A stretch of DNA of 64,000 nt, from assembly GCA_020636195.1 (NCBI GenBank), contig JACJYH010000005.1, positions 1-64,000 of the forward strand, written 5' to 3'. The position numbers and the translations under genes are program-made. This document shows, piece by piece, positions 44,155 through 55,500 of the stretch (position 1 is its first letter; every line of letters starts with the position of its first letter). The stretch comes from Lewinellaceae bacterium (lineage in GTDB: Bacteria > Bacteroidota > Bacteroidia > Chitinophagales > Saprospiraceae). The notes under the pieces are model-generated. The model did no database searches. It saw only the letters and a program-made list of their open reading frames with translations, and was not told the origin of the DNA.

Positions 44155-44823
44155 ATGTATTTTCTCTCCGAACAACTTTGCTTTCCACACCCATTGACAG
44201 TCAATACCAACGGTATTTTGGCTATCGGAGGTGATTTATCATCCGAGCGTTTGCTTCTCGCATATAATTATGGTATTTTTCCGTGGTACAATCCGAATGA
44301 ACCCATCATTTGGTGGTGTCCGTCACCGAGGTTTGTCATCATTCCACACAAGATCAAGGTGGCAAAATCCATGAATGCCTACTTTAACCAAAATAAATTC
44401 AAGGTTACCTACAATACTCAATTTCACACAGTTATCCGACATTGTAAAGATATATATCGACCTGGTCAAAATGGCACTTGGATATCAGATGAAATGGAAA
44501 CTGCCTATATAAAACTCTATGAAATGGGATATGTTAGATCTGTGGAAGTATGGGAAAATGATGTATTGGTTGGTGGCTTATACGGCGTAGAAATCGGGAG
44601 AATGTTTTTTGGAGAATCTATGTTTTCACTGAGACCAAATGCATCGAAGTTTGGCTTTATATCATTGGCACGACAACTCGAAAAAGAAGGTTTTAAATGT
44701 ATCGATTGCCAACAGCCAAATCCTTATTTAGAGAGCTTAGGCGGCGAATTTATTCATGGTAAGATTTTTCACAACCTTTTGAAAGAAAATAGAATTCTTT
44801 ACGGAATAAACGAATATTTTTGA
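44155..44823 (+). CDS. aat: Leucyl/phenylalanyl-tRNA--protein transferase
   Basis: 222 aa from ATG 44155; a longer GTG-started frame at 44134 is less likely. Motifs GILAIGGDLSSERLLLAYNYGIFPWY, in parts GGDLS and YGIFPWY, then WWCPSPRFVI, GTWISDEMETAYIKL, VGGLYGVEIGRMFFGESMFS and CIDCQQPNPYLESLGG are all diagnostic of Aat. It adds Leu/Phe from tRNA to N-terminal Lys/Arg, making substrates for ClpS-ClpAP. It lies 62 nt after clpS. Confidence 0.95.
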   Translation: MYFLSEQLCFPHPLTVNTNGILAIGGDLSSERLLLAYNYGIFPWYNPNEPIIWWCPSPRFVIIPHKIKVAKSMNAYFNQNKFKVTYNTQFHTVIRHCKDIYRPGQNGTWISDEMETAYIKLYEMGYVRSVEVWENDVLVGGLYGVEIGRMFFGESMFSLRPNASKFGFISLARQLEKEGFKCIDCQQPNPYLESLGGEFIHGKIFHNLLKENRILYGINEYF

Positions 44824-44833
44824 ATGGTGGTTT

Positions 44834-46753
44834 TTATTTTTTAAAAGGTTTTTTTGGCTTTCTACTTTGGTGTTTTTTAGAGGGATTATTTTGAGAATTC
44901 TCTGCCTTTGGTATTGCTGATCCTGAGTTTAATAAGCGCTTTGCCAAATCCAACCTATCCAATTTCATCAATCTGTCCTTTATCCATCGCTTCATCTCAG
45001 GTTTATACCAGAAAAAATAATTGTTTTGAATTTTCTTTTCTTGTGCAGTCTTCGGAGTGGTTATAGGCTGTAATGTATATGGATGTACTCCGGAATAATA
45101 AATGACGGTTGCAACAGTCATAGGTGTTGGGGTGAAATCTTGAACTTGTTCTAATTTAAATCCAAGGTCTTTGGTTTCAGCTGCAAGTATGGCCATGTCT
45201 TCTTCAGTTGTACCGGGATGTGAACTGATAAAATATGGTATCAAAGGTTGTTTTAAACCATGTTTGGATTGTATGGCATCATACTTTTCTTTAAATTTTT
45301 TAAAGTACTTGAATGATGGTTTTCTCATTACCTTAAGCGTGGTATCCGCCGTATGTTCAGGTGCCACTTTGAGCCTTCCACAGACGTGTTTGGTAACCAA
45401 TTGCTCCAAATATTCATCATGATTTTTATCATGGTTGTTTTTATTGAAATCATCGACCAATAAATCATATCTAATCCCTGATCCAACATACGCTTTTTTT
45501 ACAGATGGAAGGGCATCCACTTTTTTATAGATCTCTGTCAAAGGTTTATGAGATGTATCTAAATTGGAGCAAATCACAGGGTGAATGCAGCTTGGTGCTT
45601 GACATTTGGCGCAAATGGATAAATCCTTACCTTGCATTTTATACATGTTGGCAGATGGGCCACCTAAATCGGAAATATAACCCTTAAATTCAGGATGTTC
45701 TGCGAGTTGTTGTACCTCTTTTAATATTGATTCTTCTGATCGGGAAGCGATGAATTTGCCTTGATGTGCTGATATGGTGCAAAAGCTACATCCACCGAAA
45801 CAACCACGGTGCATATTGATGGAAAATTTGATCATTTCGTATGCCGGAATTGCACCTCTTTTTACATATTTTGGATGTGGAAGCTTGGTATAAGGTAGAT
45901 CAAATGATAAGTCCATTTCTTTTTCTGTCATAGTGACAAAGGGAGGATTTATTACCAAAAATCGATCACGAACTTCTTGAATTATTCTATTAGCCTTCCA
46001 TTTATTGGATTCTACTTCGACAATTTTGAAATTGGACGCATATTTCACCTTATCTAAGAGGCAGTTTTCATGACTGTGGAGATGCACATCCTCCCATTTT
46101 TTCATCTTTGGAAGCTGATCAGCGATATAAGCTATTTGGTTGATGTCCTTCATTGAGGTGATTGGCACCCCTTTTTTTACCAAATTTAAAATTTCCCTTA
46201 ACGGTTGCTCTCCCATGCCATACACCAAAATATCAGCTTTTGAATCCACCAATATCGACGGCATGAGTGAATCAGACCAATAATCATAATGGCTCACCCG
46301 ACGAAGAGAAGCTTCTATACCTCCTATCATGATTGGGACTTCCGGGTATAAGTCTTTTAAAATATTGCAGTACACTATGGTAGCGTAATCCGGTCGAAAA
46401 CCACTGGCACCTCCAGGTGTGTAACCATCCGTAGATCGCCGTCTTTTCCCGGCTGTATAGTGATTGACCATGGAATCCATACACCCTGCTGTCACGCCAA
46501 AAAAATATTTTGGTGCACCAAATTTTTTAAAGTCCCTCAGATCATCTTTCCAATTGGGTTGTGGTATAATCCCAACTCTAAAACCTTCATTCTCAATGAT
46601 TCGGCCTATGACAGCTGTGCCAAATGTAGGATGATCCACATAAGCATCTCCACTGATGATAATGACATCTAACTGTTCCCAGCCTCGGGATTCTACCTCT
46701 TTTTTTGTGATGGGTAGCCAATCATGCAAAGGTCTAGACGATTCTTGCTTCAT
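44834..46753 (-). CDS. YgiQ family radical SAM protein
   Basis: 639 aa. A long N-terminal B12-binding-like region (DWLPITKKEVESRGWEQLDV, GDAYVDHPTFG, GGIEASLRRVSHYDYWSDSL, in parts) leads into a radical SAM core with HRGCFGGCSFC (Cys318, Cys322, Cys325). C-terminal basic, low-complexity tail (SKKHQSRKPKKPFKK). The family (UPF0313) is widespread; its reaction is unknown. Convergent with aat, with 10 nt between the stops. Confidence 0.92.
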   Translation of the reverse strand: MKQESSRPLHDWLPITKKEVESRGWEQLDVIIISGDAYVDHPTFGTAVIGRIIENEGFRVGIIPQPNWKDDLRDFKKFGAPKYFFGVTAGCMDSMVNHYTAGKRRRSTDGYTPGGASGFRPDYATIVYCNILKDLYPEVPIMIGGIEASLRRVSHYDYWSDSLMPSILVDSKADILVYGMGEQPLREILNLVKKGVPITSMKDINQIAYIADQLPKMKKWEDVHLHSHENCLLDKVKYASNFKIVEVESNKWKANRIIQEVRDRFLVINPPFVTMTEKEMDLSFDLPYTKLPHPKYVKRGAIPAYEMIKFSINMHRGCFGGCSFCTISAHQGKFIASRSEESILKEVQQLAEHPEFKGYISDLGGPSANMYKMQGKDLSICAKCQAPSCIHPVICSNLDTSHKPLTEIYKKVDALPSVKKAYVGSGIRYDLLVDDFNKNNHDKNHDEYLEQLVTKHVCGRLKVAPEHTADTTLKVMRKPSFKYFKKFKEKYDAIQSKHGLKQPLIPYFISSHPGTTEEDMAILAAETKDLGFKLEQVQDFTPTPMTVATVIYYSGVHPYTLQPITTPKTAQEKKIQNNYFFWYKPEMKRWIKDRLMKLDRLDLAKRLLNSGSAIPKAENSQNNPSKKHQSRKPKKPFKK

Positions 46754-46843
46754 GTAACAAAGGTAGGGGAAAAGTATTGAAAATGGATTATTTTGAGGTG
46801 AATCTCACTTTTGTATTATTATCTTTAGATGATAGTTTCAGTC

Positions 46844-49135
46844 TCATTCCAGAATCTGGAGTTTTGAAAAATCTAGCATGATTCTTTTTTCTTTATTGGT
46901 AGGCTGTTCATCAAAGAAGATAGAAGCAACCCGCCGCTCATCAATAGATTGCACGGTACCTTCTCCAAATTTCAAATGATAAATTTTCATTCCCACTTGT
47001 ATCATTTTAGGATCGGCAGGAGTAAACGATTCGGGACTTATTCGTGGAATTAATGGTGTAGAATTGATAGGATTGAACTTACCCACAAGTTTTTTGGGTT
47101 CCGGAAATCCCGTTTTTGTAATGGATATAATACTATCCAAATTTGCTCCTGAAATCTCTTCGATAAATCTGGAGGGATCATTGAATCTCATGGTACCATA
47201 TTGGTATCGGCTATTTGCGTAGGTAAGACAAAGGTGCTCTTCAGCACGTGTAATGGCTACATAGAATAACCTTCTTTCCTCATCGACATTGAATGCTTCA
47301 ACCAATGCTTGATAACTTGGAAAAACGTTCTCTTCCAGTCCCGATACAAATACAGATTTGAATTCCAAACCTTTTGCAGCGTGGACAGACATCAATGTTA
47401 CCGTATCTTGATTAACTTCCGTTTGATCGGCGTCAGTCATTAGTGTAATGGTCTGCAAATACGTGGATAAACTTTTAGGTGCAGGAAGTTCAGAGTCAGC
47501 TACCAACTCATCGTCATCTGTAAACTCTTTGATACCATCTAACAAAGATGTAATATTTTCTAGCCTGCCTTGACCCTCAATACTCTTATCCGATTTTAAA
47601 TCATCGATAATTCCACTTTGCCTCACGATAAAATTGGCAGCTTCGTATGCATTTGATTTAGCTGTTTTGACTTTAAATGCTTTTATAAGTTCTACAAAAC
47701 TTCCAATGCTTTTGCGTGCCCTTGGATTGAAATCTACTTGTGACAGCACTTCCCACATACTGATGTCGTTGTCGTCAGCTATCTTCGCAATTTCTTCTAC
47801 AGTACTTTGCCCAATACCTCTCCTTGGATAATTGATGATGCGTTTCAAAGCTTCATCATCTTTGTCATTTACTGTCAGTCTAAGATAAGCGATAACATCT
47901 TTGATCTCTTTTCGATTGTAAAAAGATAAGCCTCCATACACCCTATAAGGGATATTTAGCCTTCTCAATTGTTCTTCAAAAATACGGGATTGGCCGTTTG
48001 TACGATATAAAATGGCAATCTCTTTATTATGGAGGTTATACCTATTTTTTTGCTCCACGATCATATCCGCTATCCGCTTTCCTTCTTCAGTTTCTGATAC
48101 ACATTTGATAATCTTAATTTTATTACCTTCGATTTTATCGGTCCAAATTTTCTTTGGGATTTGCTTGGAGTTATTCCTTATGACTTCATTGGCAGCTTCC
48201 ACAATAAACTGTGTTGATCTATAATTTTGCTCTAACTTAAATGTCTGTAATTCAGGGTAATCGTTTTCAAATTGAAGGATGTTTTCTATTGTTGCACCTC
48301 TAAAAGAATAAATGCTTTGAGCGTCATCACCGACTATACAAATGTGGTTTGAGCTTCCCGGATATAAAGTCAAAAGTTTGATGATTTCATATTGCAAATA
48401 GTTGGTATCTTGAAACTCATCTACCAATACGTATTGAAACTGCTTTCTGTATTTGGTTCTTACATCGTCAGGATTTTGAAATAACAACCTATACATCTGA
48501 AGTAATAAATCATCAAAATCCATGGCACCGGATTTGAAACACTTTGCACTATATTTTTCATAAATTGCATGTATCAAAGGTCTTCGTGCCATCCTGTCAT
48601 ACGCCATGAGTTCATCATTTTGAACATACATTTTAGGCGTAATCAGATTTGATTTTGCTGATGAAATACGGGATCTGACTAATCCGGGAGCATAGGATTT
48701 TTTGTCTAAGTTGAGCTGGGTGATGACTTCAGAAATCACACTTTTCGTATCATCAGCATCATATATTGTAAAATCATTTGGATATCCCAATTTGTGGGCC
48801 TCGACTCTCAAAATTCGAGCAAAAAGAGAGTGGAAAGTTCCTGCCCATACTCTTTGAGCCTTCGGACCTACTACTGTTTCAATTCTATCTTTCATTTCTC
48901 TTGCCGCCTTGTTTGTAAAGGTCAGGGCAAGAATATTTCCCGGATTGACACCGGAATTGATCAGATGGGCTATACGATAGGTTAAAACTCTGGTCTTTCC
49001 TGATCCCGGGCCGGCAACGACCATAACAGGTCCATCTAAGGTCGTGGCTGCTTGGCGCTGCACGTCATTCAACTCGTTCAAATATGAAAATCCAACTGCA
49101 TTCATCTTCAGGCAAAGGTCATATTTTTCTTTCAT
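46844..49135 (-). CDS. UvrD/PcrA-type DNA helicase
   Basis: 763 aa from ATG 49135; ATG 49105 (MNAVGFSYLNELNDVQRQ) fits family N-termini equally well. Walker A AGPGSGKTR (41-49), GTFHSLFARILR, DEFQDTNYLQY, GDDAQSIYSFRGA, LEQNYRS, TLMSVHAAKGLEF and VAITRAEEHL cover the SF1A motifs. The C-terminal PcrA/UvrD tail (KIYHLKFGEGTVQSID) is present. It unwinds DNA 3' to 5' in nucleotide-excision and mismatch repair and removes stalled complexes. It lies 90 nt upstream of ygiQ on the same strand. Confidence 0.95.
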   Translation of the reverse strand: MKEKYDLCLKMNAVGFSYLNELNDVQRQAATTLDGPVMVVAGPGSGKTRVLTYRIAHLINSGVNPGNILALTFTNKAAREMKDRIETVVGPKAQRVWAGTFHSLFARILRVEAHKLGYPNDFTIYDADDTKSVISEVITQLNLDKKSYAPGLVRSRISSAKSNLITPKMYVQNDELMAYDRMARRPLIHAIYEKYSAKCFKSGAMDFDDLLLQMYRLLFQNPDDVRTKYRKQFQYVLVDEFQDTNYLQYEIIKLLTLYPGSSNHICIVGDDAQSIYSFRGATIENILQFENDYPELQTFKLEQNYRSTQFIVEAANEVIRNNSKQIPKKIWTDKIEGNKIKIIKCVSETEEGKRIADMIVEQKNRYNLHNKEIAILYRTNGQSRIFEEQLRRLNIPYRVYGGLSFYNRKEIKDVIAYLRLTVNDKDDEALKRIINYPRRGIGQSTVEEIAKIADDNDISMWEVLSQVDFNPRARKSIGSFVELIKAFKVKTAKSNAYEAANFIVRQSGIIDDLKSDKSIEGQGRLENITSLLDGIKEFTDDDELVADSELPAPKSLSTYLQTITLMTDADQTEVNQDTVTLMSVHAAKGLEFKSVFVSGLEENVFPSYQALVEAFNVDEERRLFYVAITRAEEHLCLTYANSRYQYGTMRFNDPSRFIEEISGANLDSIISITKTGFPEPKKLVGKFNPINSTPLIPRISPESFTPADPKMIQVGMKIYHLKFGEGTVQSIDERRVASIFFDEQPTNKEKRIMLDFSKLQILE

Positions 49136-49180
49136 ATTACCAAAATTCCTACTATTTGATGGTTTTGGAAATAGATGTTA

Positions 49181-49340
49181 GAGTATGATTAAATTCTGTT
49201 TTTGGACAATAAAATGGAATTATTTTGAGCGAAAAAAGGCAAATTTTGTAGTCGAATGTGGGCAATTCGACCAAAAATTTAACGAATTTGTAGCCAAAAT
49301 ACAACATTTTCTTGCTAAAGGATAAATTTTAAACATACTC
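49181..49340. mobile_element. MITE-like IS remnant, 160 bp, flanked by TTA
   Basis: Same inverted ends as the 28131-28205 element (GAGTATGATTAAA and TTTAAACATACTC), with TTA at 49178-49180 and 49341-49343. It keeps about 85 bp of interior lacking in the shorter copy, including GTCGAATGTGGGCAATTCGAC. No coding capacity. It fills most of the 298-bp gap between the helicase and reductase genes; the remainder is promoter. Confidence 0.8.
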
Positions 49341-49402
49341 TTACAATAAAATCTGTTTTAACTTTCTTGTACTTGGCTTGCGTGTGGGTATTAATTTTCT
49401 GT

Positions 49403-49410
49403 TATCTTTG
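49403..49410 (+). promoter_or_regulatory. -7 promoter box TATCTTTG
   Basis: TATCTTTG is 23 nt before the TTG start at 49434, with a TTG about 22 nt upstream (49378-49380) as -33. It supports the non-ATG start of the reductase. Confidence 0.6.
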
Positions 49411-49433
49411 GAGTTCATTTTAAAGCATTACTA

Positions 49434-51461
49434 TTGCAGTCTTTACATTATCCAAACCTGTTTTCACCTTTACATTTTGATCGATTTTCGTTGAAAAATC
49501 GGTTTGTGATGGGATCAATGCACACCAATCTAGAAGAGATTCCGGGAGGCTTTGAAAGAGCAGCTGCATTTTATGGGCTGAGGGCACAAGGTGGTGTAGG
49601 CCTAATAATAACAGGTGGTATATCTCCAAATGATGCAGGGTGCGTAGCTGCAAAGGCAGCAACACTTCAAACCAAGGAAGAATGTGCTCAACATGCATTG
49701 ATCACTCGAGAAGTGCATAAACATGGTGCAAAGATTTGTATGCAAATTTTACATACAGGTAGGTATGGATACCATCCAAAAATAGTAGCACCGTCAGCGA
49801 TTCAGGCTCCCATCAACTTCTTCAAACCAAAAGAAATGACTGAAGAGGATATTTGGAGTACCATTGATGATTATGGGCGATGCGCTCAATTGGCCGAAGA
49901 AGCCGGGTATGACGGTGTTGAAATCATGGGTTCTGAAGGGTATTTGATCAACCAGTTTTTGACCACAAAGACCAATCAAAGACAAGATGCTTGGGGTGGA
50001 TCGTATGAAAATAGAATGAAATTTCCATTAGCAATTATTCGGAAGATAAAAGAATTTGTCAGCGATGATTTTATCATCATTTATAGGATATCACTGTTGG
50101 ATTTGGTAAGTGATGGTAGCACTTGGGAAGAAGTCATCCTTTTGGCAAAAGCCCTTGAGCAATGTGGCGTTCATATTCTGAATAGCGGAATTGGTTGGCA
50201 TGAAGCTCGAATACCAACCATTGCAAGTGTGGTGCCACCAACAGCTTTCTCGTGGATTACATCAAAATTAAAAGAAGAAGTGGCTATACCCGTGATTGCT
50301 GTCAACCGGATCAATACCCCTGAATTGGCAGAGTCAATCATAAGTCATAATCAGGCAGATTTGGTGTCATTGGCGCGGCCATTTTTAGCTGATCCATTTC
50401 TAGTTCAAAAATCATCAGAAGGCTTGGCAAATGAGATCAATACTTGCATTGCATGTAATCAAGCGTGTCTTGACCATACCTTTCAAATGAAAATATCTTC
50501 ATGCCTCGTTAATCCTCAGGCATGCCATGAAACGGAATTGGTTTATCATCATACTGACCAACCTAAAAAGATAGCTGTGGTAGGAGGAGGTCCTGCCGGT
50601 ATGGCTTTCGCTCATATTGCAGCTTTGAGAGGGCACGATGTGACACTTTATGAAAGAGAACCACAATTAGGTGGGCAATTTGTGATGGCTGCCAAAGTTC
50701 CCGGAAAGGAAGACTATCACCATACAATTCGATATTTTGAAAACATGCTCCAAAAATATGGTGTAAAGGTAATTTTGAATATTGAGTTTACTCCTGAAAT
50801 GTACCATAACTACCACTTTGATGCCCTCGTCTTGGCAAATGGTGTAATCCCTCGCATGCCGGAAATTATAGGTATTCACCATCTTAAGGTTCTTACATAT
50901 GTCGATGTGCTCTATAAAGGTGCTAATGTGGGACAAAATGTAGCCATCATTGGATCCGGAGGTATAGGTTTTGATGTCGCAACCTACATAACCACAAGGA
51001 ATGAAGAAAGCCCAATGGATTTGCAAAATTATTTTAAAGATTGGGGAATAGATACGGAATTGGAACATCGAGGTGGAGTGAAAAAAGCAGATCCTTCATC
51101 TCCGAGAAGGAAGGTGTATTTACTGAAACGATCTCCAGGAAAACATGGGCAATCATTGGGAAAAACAACCGGTTGGATTCATAAAGCGACGTTACAATCA
51201 AGAGGTGTAGAAATGCTTTCAAGTGTGGACTATCAGAAAATAGATGATCTCGGATTGCATATTTCGGTCAATGGAGAGTATCGACTTTTAGAAGTTGACA
51301 ATGTTATCATTTGCGCAGGTCAAGATTCTTCTCGTGATTTATATGATGTGTTGAGCTCACGGATTGACAATGTACATGTGATAGGAGGCGCATTTGAATT
51401 AAGAGAATTGGATGCAAAAGCGGCGATTTTCCAAGCTTGCCATCTGGCTTCTCAATTTTGA
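49434..51461 (+). CDS. 2,4-dienoyl-CoA reductase-like Fe-S flavoenzyme (FadH/OYE family)
   Basis: 675 aa with a TTG start; no ATG precedes the conserved YPNLFSPLHFDRFSLKNR. An FMN-binding TIM barrel (about 1-330) includes SEGYLINQF (Tyr170) and WHEARIPT (His256), matching the catalytic pair of E. coli FadH by alignment offset. A 4Fe-4S site follows (Cys338, Cys341, Cys345, Cys357), then FAD/NAD(P)H domains (VVGGGPAGMAF and IGSGGIGFDVA). It reduces 2,4-dienoyl-CoA in unsaturated fatty acid breakdown. Its partner gene starts 3 nt after the stop. Confidence 0.92.
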   Translation: MQSLHYPNLFSPLHFDRFSLKNRFVMGSMHTNLEEIPGGFERAAAFYGLRAQGGVGLIITGGISPNDAGCVAAKAATLQTKEECAQHALITREVHKHGAKICMQILHTGRYGYHPKIVAPSAIQAPINFFKPKEMTEEDIWSTIDDYGRCAQLAEEAGYDGVEIMGSEGYLINQFLTTKTNQRQDAWGGSYENRMKFPLAIIRKIKEFVSDDFIIIYRISLLDLVSDGSTWEEVILLAKALEQCGVHILNSGIGWHEARIPTIASVVPPTAFSWITSKLKEEVAIPVIAVNRINTPELAESIISHNQADLVSLARPFLADPFLVQKSSEGLANEINTCIACNQACLDHTFQMKISSCLVNPQACHETELVYHHTDQPKKIAVVGGGPAGMAFAHIAALRGHDVTLYEREPQLGGQFVMAAKVPGKEDYHHTIRYFENMLQKYGVKVILNIEFTPEMYHNYHFDALVLANGVIPRMPEIIGIHHLKVLTYVDVLYKGANVGQNVAIIGSGGIGFDVATYITTRNEESPMDLQNYFKDWGIDTELEHRGGVKKADPSSPRRKVYLLKRSPGKHGQSLGKTTGWIHKATLQSRGVEMLSSVDYQKIDDLGLHISVNGEYRLLEVDNVIICAGQDSSRDLYDVLSSRIDNVHVIGGAFELRELDAKAAIFQACHLASQF

Positions 51462-51464
51462 TAT

Positions 51465-52424
51465 ATGGCTGGTTTTCGAGTACTTATCACTGACAGAGTT
51501 CACCCTTTATTGATAGAAGGTTTAGAAAAAAATGGTGTATTAGTAAGCTACGACACATCTATTGACAATGCATCTTTGGAATCTTGTATCCAAGAATTTG
51601 ATGGTCTTATCATCAATAGTAAAATACGAATGGATGCACAGAAAATGGAAAAAGGTAAAAAACTGAAGTTCATTGGAAGGCTTGGATCGGGATTAGAAAT
51701 CATCGATTTGGATGCTGCAAAATATTTCAATATTCAAGTTTTCAATTCTCCGGAAGGCAACGAAAATGCTGTTGCAGAACACGCATTAGGTATGCTTTTG
51801 TCTTTGTCAAATAATCTTTGCAAATCTAATCTGGAAGTAAGAAATTTTCAGTGGAATCGAGAAGAAAATAGAGGATTTGAGCTTGAAGGCAAAACCTTAG
51901 GTATCATTGGGCTTGGTCATACTGGTGGAGCATTTGCGAGAAAAATGTCATCATGGAGACTGAATGTAATAGCTTACGATAAGTATAAGGAGCACTTTGC
52001 TGAGGATTTGCGTTTTGTAGAAAAAGTGGATCTGGTGACGCTTCAACAAAGAGCCGATTTCATCAGTGTACATTTACCTTTGACTGAAGAGACAAAGTAT
52101 TTTATTGACAGGCTATTTATCAATCAATGTAAACAGGGTTTTATTCTCATTAACACCTCCAGAGGAAAAATTGTAAACACTTTGGATTTGATCTCAGCGC
52201 TTGAGCAAAAAAAAGTAGGTGGTGCATGTCTTGATGTTTTCGAAAATGAGAAACCGATGGAATATACCGAAGCAGAAATCAATATGTACAAAAGCCTATT
52301 TTCTCATGAGAAAGTATTGGTGTCCCCACATATCGCCGGATGGACAAGGGAATCGTTGGTAAAAATTGCAAAAGTGTTGTTAGATAAGATTTTAAATTCA
52401 GGAATTATCCAGAACATCCAATAG
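51465..52424 (+). CDS. D-isomer specific 2-hydroxyacid dehydrogenase (SerA-like)
   Basis: 319 aa. Substrate-domain motif GRLGSGLEIIDLDAA, NAVAEHALGMLLSL, the NAD-binding glycine loop GLGHTGG (149-155), FILINTSRGKIV (catalytic Arg), a Glu in FENEKP and SPHIAGWT with the catalytic His. It reduces or oxidises a 2-hydroxyacid with NAD(H); similarity to phosphoglycerate dehydrogenase is greatest, but without its ACT domain, so glycerate or another substrate is possible. In operon with the dienoyl-CoA reductase (3 nt gap), which does not reveal the substrate. Confidence 0.9.
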   Translation: MAGFRVLITDRVHPLLIEGLEKNGVLVSYDTSIDNASLESCIQEFDGLIINSKIRMDAQKMEKGKKLKFIGRLGSGLEIIDLDAAKYFNIQVFNSPEGNENAVAEHALGMLLSLSNNLCKSNLEVRNFQWNREENRGFELEGKTLGIIGLGHTGGAFARKMSSWRLNVIAYDKYKEHFAEDLRFVEKVDLVTLQQRADFISVHLPLTEETKYFIDRLFINQCKQGFILINTSRGKIVNTLDLISALEQKKVGGACLDVFENEKPMEYTEAEINMYKSLFSHEKVLVSPHIAGWTRESLVKIAKVLLDKILNSGIIQNIQ

Positions 52425-52555
52425 AAAAATATTGAAAGTGTAATCTTGAATACAAAAATTGATGAATATTTGAATAAAAATTTTGATAAGGGATCGAATA
52501 TCCGTATCATTGCAGACTTTTTTAAGAATTTATTAACAATAGCAATAATTCTCAA

Positions 52556-55500
52556 ATGAATAGATTATTACTAATATTATGTGTAGTCTTTGCTTCTACA
52601 GCTGGATTGGTAGCACAAACCACCATAGAAGGCAAAGTGAAAGATGTGAAGACAAAGGAACCCATCCTTTTTGGTACCATTGCATTATATCGTGGTGGCG
52701 TGCTCATTACCGGTACGGAGACGGATTTGGATGGAAATTACTTTATTTCTGACGTTCAACCTGGAACTTACGAGATGGAAGCAAGTTATGTTGGCTATGC
52801 TACTCAGAAGCAAACCGGAATTGTGATCAAGGCAGGAAAAACAAACAAGGTAGATTTTGACCTATCAGATGATGCAGTTTTGCTGGACTTGGGTATTGAG
52901 ATCAAGGAACACAGAGTTCCATTGATAGAAATTGACAATACGACGCAGGGAGCGACTGTGACAGCTGAGAAAATCAGAGCTCTACCTACAAAACAAATCA
53001 ATGCTATTGCCGCAACTTCAGCGGGTATCTCATCTCGAGATGGTGGAGACATTTCTATTCGTGGTTCTAGAAGTAATGAGACTGTATATTTCCTCGATGG
53101 CGTGAGAGTTACAGGAAATATGATCCCGCAATCAGAAGTGGAGCAGCTTCAAGTCGTCGTTGGTGGTGTTGAAGCTAGGTATGGTGACGTTACAGGTGGT
53201 GTGATTTCATTGACATCCAGAGGACCTTCAAGTAAAATCTCAGGTAGCTTGGAAATAGAGAAATCTCTTGATGGCTTCGGCTACAATCTTTATAGTGGAA
53301 ATATTTCGGGTCCAATTTTAAAGAACAAAAAGAAGCAATCTATATTGGGATACAGATTTTCTGGGCAATACAGAAAGGTAAACGATAATAATCCTTCTGC
53401 TATCGGTGTGTATCGAGTTCCTGAATCACTTATTCGTACATTGGAGCAAAACCCTACTTACAGTATTGGAGAAGCATCATTTCCATCTATTGAGTTATAC
53501 GGCAATAATGATATAGGAAAACCTTTCAAAGCAAGACCGAATGATGACAATACTGACATTGATTTAACAGGTCGTTTGGATATCAAACCTACAAGCAATA
53601 TCGATATTCAAATTTCCGGTAACTACAATGACGGCAAAAATCGGTTCGGTCCAGGAAGTTCAGGTGTATCGGGTTCCAGTGATTCTTGGGTTTATCTCAA
53701 CTGGGTAAATAATCCATACGAATACAATAATACTTATAGAGGTAATTTTAGATTGACACATAAGCTTGGAAAGCAAAGTATTAACGATGAAGGACAAAAG
53801 GAAAATGTCACTTCCAATTTTAGAAATTTAAGTTATACCATTACACTTGGTTATCAGAATAGAAAACAAAGGATTGAAGATTTTAGGCACGAAGATAGAT
53901 TGTTTGATTACGGATATTTTGGAACAACTGAACGTTCATGGGCTCCGGTATTCTCTTTCAGAAGTGAAGATGATCCATTATCTGCAACAGAACCTTTCGG
54001 ACATGTGGGTTACAATGCGGATATTGGAACTTATACTTTAAACGAAACAATCAATCCGGTTTTAGGATCATACAATGCGATCAATGGTGTCAATGTGAAT
54101 GGTCTTTTGAACCAAAATATCAACTCTGCATGGAACAATATTTTTGCTAATGTAGGTCAGGTATATAATAGATTTAGTAAAGTTGACAATGATCTTATTT
54201 CTATTAACTTTAGCACCGGTTTCGATTTACTTCCGGGAGGATCTGAAAAAGGAAGACATAATGTCCAGTTTGGAGTTCTTTATGAACAAAGTGTCAATAG
54301 AAGTTGGTTAGTGAGGCCATTTGGTCTATGGAATACTGCAGAAATCCTTGCAAATAATCATATCAATGGTCTAAACTACGATAATATAGTCGGAAAGGAA
54401 TTGTCGCTAAATCCATTTACTGGACAATTGGATACATTTAATTTATATGAGACAAAGTTGAATATTGATCCAGACAATCAGTTTTATAGCAAAGTAAGGG
54501 ATTTGTGGAATCAAACGCACAATGAGCAACTTTCCATTCATGATTATGTCAATGTATGGGACATCGATCCAAGTTTATTGAAACTAGATCTATTTTCAGC
54601 CAATGAACTCATTTTTCAGAATCAAGTTGATTATTATGGCTTTGATTATCTTGGAAATAAATTGGGTACGGACGTTCGATTTGAAGATTTCTTCACCAGC
54701 AGAGACTCTGAAGGTAGAAGAACTTTTGTGGTGGCACCTCAACAGCCAATTTATAGTTCAGTGTATTTGCAAGATAAATTTTCATACAAAGATATTATAT
54801 TTAGACTTGGTGTCCGTGCAGATTATTACGATGCAAACACAAAAGTTTTGCGAGATAATTATGCTTTATATGAGATAGAGAGTGCAAAGGATTACTATTC
54901 TCGGATAGGTAAAGATCAGCCTTCTTCTGTAGAAGATGATTATAAAGTATATGTTGCGGATGAAGAATCTGATAATGTGGTAGCTTTCAGAAAAGGTGAT
55001 CAATGGTATTTACCAAATGGTACAGCGGTGTCCGGTGGAAACGTCATTTATCAAGGTGGATTGGTAACGCCTTCTTACGTAGGAAAAACAACGGGTCGTG
55101 TTTTAGATATCCAAGATAGTGATTTTGATCCAAATACGTCATTTGTAGATTATAAGCCAAAATTGAATTTCATGCCAAGATTGGCATTCTCCTTCCCGAT
55201 TTCTGATGATGCAGGATTTTTTGCTCACTATGATGTGCTTTATCAGAGACCTCCATCCAATGCTTATGCATCTCCACTGGATTATTACTTCTGGGAAGAT
55301 AAGACAAGAATAAATCCGAATGATACACCTCTTGACAATCCAAATTTAAATCCTATCAGAACGATAGATTATGAGGTAGGATTCCAGCAAAAAGTATCAG
55401 ACAATATGGCTTTAAAGGTATCCGCCTATTATAAAGAAATGAAGGACTTGATTCAGCAAAAAGTTTTGGCCAATGTTGCTTCTCCTTTAAATACTTATAA

